DNA from: Devosia nanyangense
GTDB taxonomy: Bacteria; Pseudomonadota; Alphaproteobacteria; Rhizobiales; Devosiaceae
Length of the DNA: 64,000 nt
Reading direction: 5' to 3'
Assembly: GCA_016213505.1 (NCBI GenBank)
Contig: JACRAF010000017.1
Span: forward strand, 1-64,000
The notes beneath the pieces are model-generated. The model saw only the letters and a list, made by a program, of their open reading frames with translations. It was not told the origin of the DNA and did not search any database. Positions 62,096-64,000 of this stretch are shown in pieces (the stretch's first letter is position 1; every line of letters starts with the position of its first letter). A program made the translations under genes and the position numbers.

Positions 62096-63049
62096 CTAAG
62101 CGAATCTCCACAGCGCCAGCACCACTACCACCGTTGCCGCCAGAAGCACGTTCATCGCCATCCAGTAGAGTTCGAGCGATTTGAGGATATCGAGCGCATT
62201 CAGGTCGGTGCGGCCATCGCCGAACGCCGGCAGATCGTGCGTCTCGCCATCATAGTCGCGCGGGCCGCCGAGCGAGAAACCGAGCGCCCCGGCGAACGCT
62301 GCCTCCGGCCAGCCGGCATTGGGCGAGGCATGTTTTCTGGCATCCCGAAGCGTCGTGCCCCAGGCGCCCTCAGGGTCGGCCCGGCGGACCAGGAACGACG
62401 CTCCGGCGATCAGAAGTGCTGTCAGACGTGCCGGGATCCAGTTGGCAACATCGTCGAGTCGGGCGCTGGCCCAGCCGAACGCGGCGTAGCGCTCGTTGCG
62501 ATGCCCGACCATGGAATCGGCGGTGTTGATCGCCTTGTAGAGCACAATGCCGGGCAGGCCGCCGACAAGCAGCCAGAAGAGTGGGGCGACGACGCCATCG
62601 GAGGTGGACTCGGCAAGGCTCTCGATTGCGGCCCGCGCCACGCCCGGCTCGTCGAGCACGTGCGGATCGCGGCCGACGATGTGGCTGACCGCCGCTCGCC
62701 CCGCTTCGAGCGAGACGGAGAGGCCGTCGGCGACGGCCTTGACGGCGCGGCCCAGTTCCTTTTGCGCGAGAAGCGACGAGGCGAGTCCCGCCTCGAGCAC
62801 GAAGCCGAACGGCATCCGGCGCGTCACGGCAATGATCAGCAACGAGACCGCAAGGCCCGTGGCGACAAGCAGGACGAGCATCGCCGCGCCCTTCCAACGC
62901 CGGTTATCGCCGGTGTTGAGCCGCGCCTCGAGCCAGCCGATCAACGCTCCCATCCAGGTGACCGGATGCCCGACAAGCTTGAACACCTGCGGCGGATAGC
63001 CGGCGAGGCGCTCGATCAGCAGTGCCAGGGGCGCCAGCAGCCAGGCCAT
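62096..63049 (-). CDS. cbiB: Adenosylcobinamide-phosphate synthase
   Basis: 317 residues, membrane protein with about five helices. Attaches aminopropanol (phosphate) to adenosylcobyric acid. Motifs: GHPVTWMGALIGWLEARLN, DEPGVARAAIESLAESTSDGVVAPLFW, GLPGIVLYKAINTADSMVGHRNERYAAFGWASARLDD. Called cobD in the Pseudomonas/Sinorhizobium naming. It overlaps the cobQ stop by one base (start and stop share position 63049). Confidence 0.95.
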   Translation of the reverse strand: MAWLLAPLALLIERLAGYPPQVFKLVGHPVTWMGALIGWLEARLNTGDNRRWKGAAMLVLLVATGLAVSLLIIAVTRRMPFGFVLEAGLASSLLAQKELGRAVKAVADGLSVSLEAGRAAVSHIVGRDPHVLDEPGVARAAIESLAESTSDGVVAPLFWLLVGGLPGIVLYKAINTADSMVGHRNERYAAFGWASARLDDVANWIPARLTALLIAGASFLVRRADPEGAWGTTLRDARKHASPNAGWPEAAFAGALGFSLGGPRDYDGETHDLPAFGDGRTDLNALDILKSLELYWMAMNVLLAATVVVVLALWRFA

Positions 63050-64000
63050 CAGGCGTCTGCCGCCAATGCGAGCACGGCATCGAGATCGAGGTGCCGTTCG
63101 AGGTGCGCCGCCAGCCCGTCGAGTGCCGCCTCGACCCCCGTCTCATAGCTCAGCGCGGGATCGGCGACCGCCCCGAGAAACGCCCGCCGGAAGCTATCGG
63201 AGGCGAACAGCCCATGCAGATATGTACCGGTCACCAGCCCGTCGGCCGACACAGCGCCCTCGGGCTCGCTGCCCACATGCGCGAACGGCCGGCCGCGATC
63301 GTGCCCGCCTGTCACGCCCATGTGCATGTGGTAGCCGGAGATCGGCGCGCCGGAGGCGGCATGGATAGCGTTTTCGATGCGCAGTTCCTTCACCTCACCG
63401 AGCGTCGTTTCGACGTCGAGCAGACCGAGCCCGCGGCTGATTCCCGGGTCGCCCTCGATGCCCGCCGGATCAGAAATGGTTTTGCCCAGCATCTGATAGC
63501 CGCCACAGAGTCCCAGCACCGGCTTTCCGGCGCGATGATGCGCCAGAATGTCGATGTCCCACCCGAACTTGCGCAAAGCGCCGAGATCGGCACGCGTCGC
63601 CTTGGAGCCGGGAATAAGGATCAGATCAGCCGATTGCGGCAAGGGTGCGCCGGGCTCGACCACGACAACGCTGACATTGGGCTCGGCGCGCAGCGGATCG
63701 AGATCGTCGAAATTGGCGATGCGCGGCAGGCGCGGCACGGCGATGATGAAGGGGCCCGCGCCCTTGGGCTGATGGTCCAGCGCCAGCGAATCCTCGGCCG
63801 GCAGCCTCGCTGCGTGGGCGAAGAACGGCAGCGGACCGAAGCACGGCACGCCGGTTCTCGCCGCGATGACGTCACGGCCGTCGATAAACAACACCGGGTC
63901 GCCGCGGAATTTGTTGACCAGCGTCGCCCGGATCAGCGCCGCATCGGCCGGATCGATCACGGCGAAGGTTCCGGCCAACGCGGCGATCACGCCGCCGCGG
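63049..64000 (-). CDS. cobQ: Cobyric acid synthase, partial (5' end outside the window)
   Basis: The frame is open from the window edge to the stop at 63049, giving about 316 residues of the C-terminal two-thirds. It begins RGGVIAALAGT, matching the DIDRGG region of the synthetase domain. Then comes a long linker, LILIPGSKATRADL, and the glutamine amidotransferase domain with the nucleophile elbow VLGLCGGYQMLG and a C-terminal His in YLHGLFAS. Amidates cobyrinic acid a,c-diamide. Coupled to cbiB. Confidence 0.95.
   Translation of the reverse strand, partial: RGGVIAALAGTFAVIDPADAALIRATLVNKFRGDPVLFIDGRDVIAARTGVPCFGPLPFFAHAARLPAEDSLALDHQPKGAGPFIIAVPRLPRIANFDDLDPLRAEPNVSVVVVEPGAPLPQSADLILIPGSKATRADLGALRKFGWDIDILAHHRAGKPVLGLCGGYQMLGKTISDPAGIEGDPGISRGLGLLDVETTLGEVKELRIENAIHAASGAPISGYHMHMGVTGGHDRGRPFAHVGSEPEGAVSADGLVTGTYLHGLFASDSFRRAFLGAVADPALSYETGVEAALDGLAAHLERHLDLDAVLALAADA

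Overview
The window is about 66% GC and gene-dense, and reads as a chromosomal segment of an alphaproteobacterium of the order Hyphomicrobiales. The def-fmt-truA-dapE neighbourhood, the ffs-dnaX-ybaB-recR block, a Caulobacter-type cpa/Tad pilus locus, the two-domain aldehyde dehydrogenase next to deoC and the zwf-pgl-edd operon all fit that order. A Devosia-like member is my best guess from memory of gene order; no search was run. No tRNA, rRNA, CRISPR array, intact insertion sequence, integrase or prophage block was seen.

Layout. 1-6 kb: the tail of a DUF805-like gene, dapE, two related small membrane proteins, then truA, fmt and def on the minus strand and rmuC on the plus strand. The def gene lacks one of the three metal-ligand residues of peptide deformylases. 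6-9 kb: a truncated RTX C-terminus, a Tat-type dienelactone hydrolase, an acidic hypothetical protein and a CAP-domain RTX protein. 9-12.5 kb: recR, ybaB, dnaX and the SRP RNA. 12.5-24 kb: a PilZ protein, an FtsX-type permease without its ATPase, a frameshifted acyltransferase-like gene, a HerA-type ATPase, a GGDEF-EAL protein, pheA, an anchored cytochrome c, a ghrA-like dehydrogenase and a MarR-GNAT fusion.

24-35.3 kb holds a complete-looking Tad (Flp) pilus locus: tadD, tadC, tadB, cpaF, cpaE, cpaC, cpaB, cpaA, flp, a CpaC-N-terminal-like protein and two TadE-like pseudopilins. No cpaD lies between cpaC and cpaE. TTAACC-type motifs resembling CtrA half-sites sit in front of its transcription units. 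36-51 kb is a nucleoside uptake and catabolism region: a BMP-type ABC importer, cytidine deaminase, purine nucleoside phosphorylase, deoC, an ALDH16-like dehydrogenase, and then deoA, deoB and upp. A self-contained HxlR/MFS pair with twin palindromic operators sits inside this run. A RutR-like box lies upstream of the importer.

51-56 kb is accessory: a frameshifted CoxG gene, a coupled pair of poorly characterised proteins (a membrane protein and a long coiled-coil protein), a lipoprotein, an alpha/beta hydrolase and an M15-like peptidase. 56-61 kb is an Entner-Doudoroff operon (zwf, pgl, edd) led by a BadF-type sugar kinase. 61.5-64 kb starts a cobalamin block (cobP, cbiB, cobQ), running off the end.

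Two families of intergenic palindromes recur: a 'ccttctccc...gggagaagg' element with one copy carrying an insert in its loop, and a 'ggtgaatgg' hairpin. The best leads for something unusual are the His-to-Gln deformylase, the 51.9-54.2 kb protein pair, the cpaD-less Tad locus and the regulatory palindromes.
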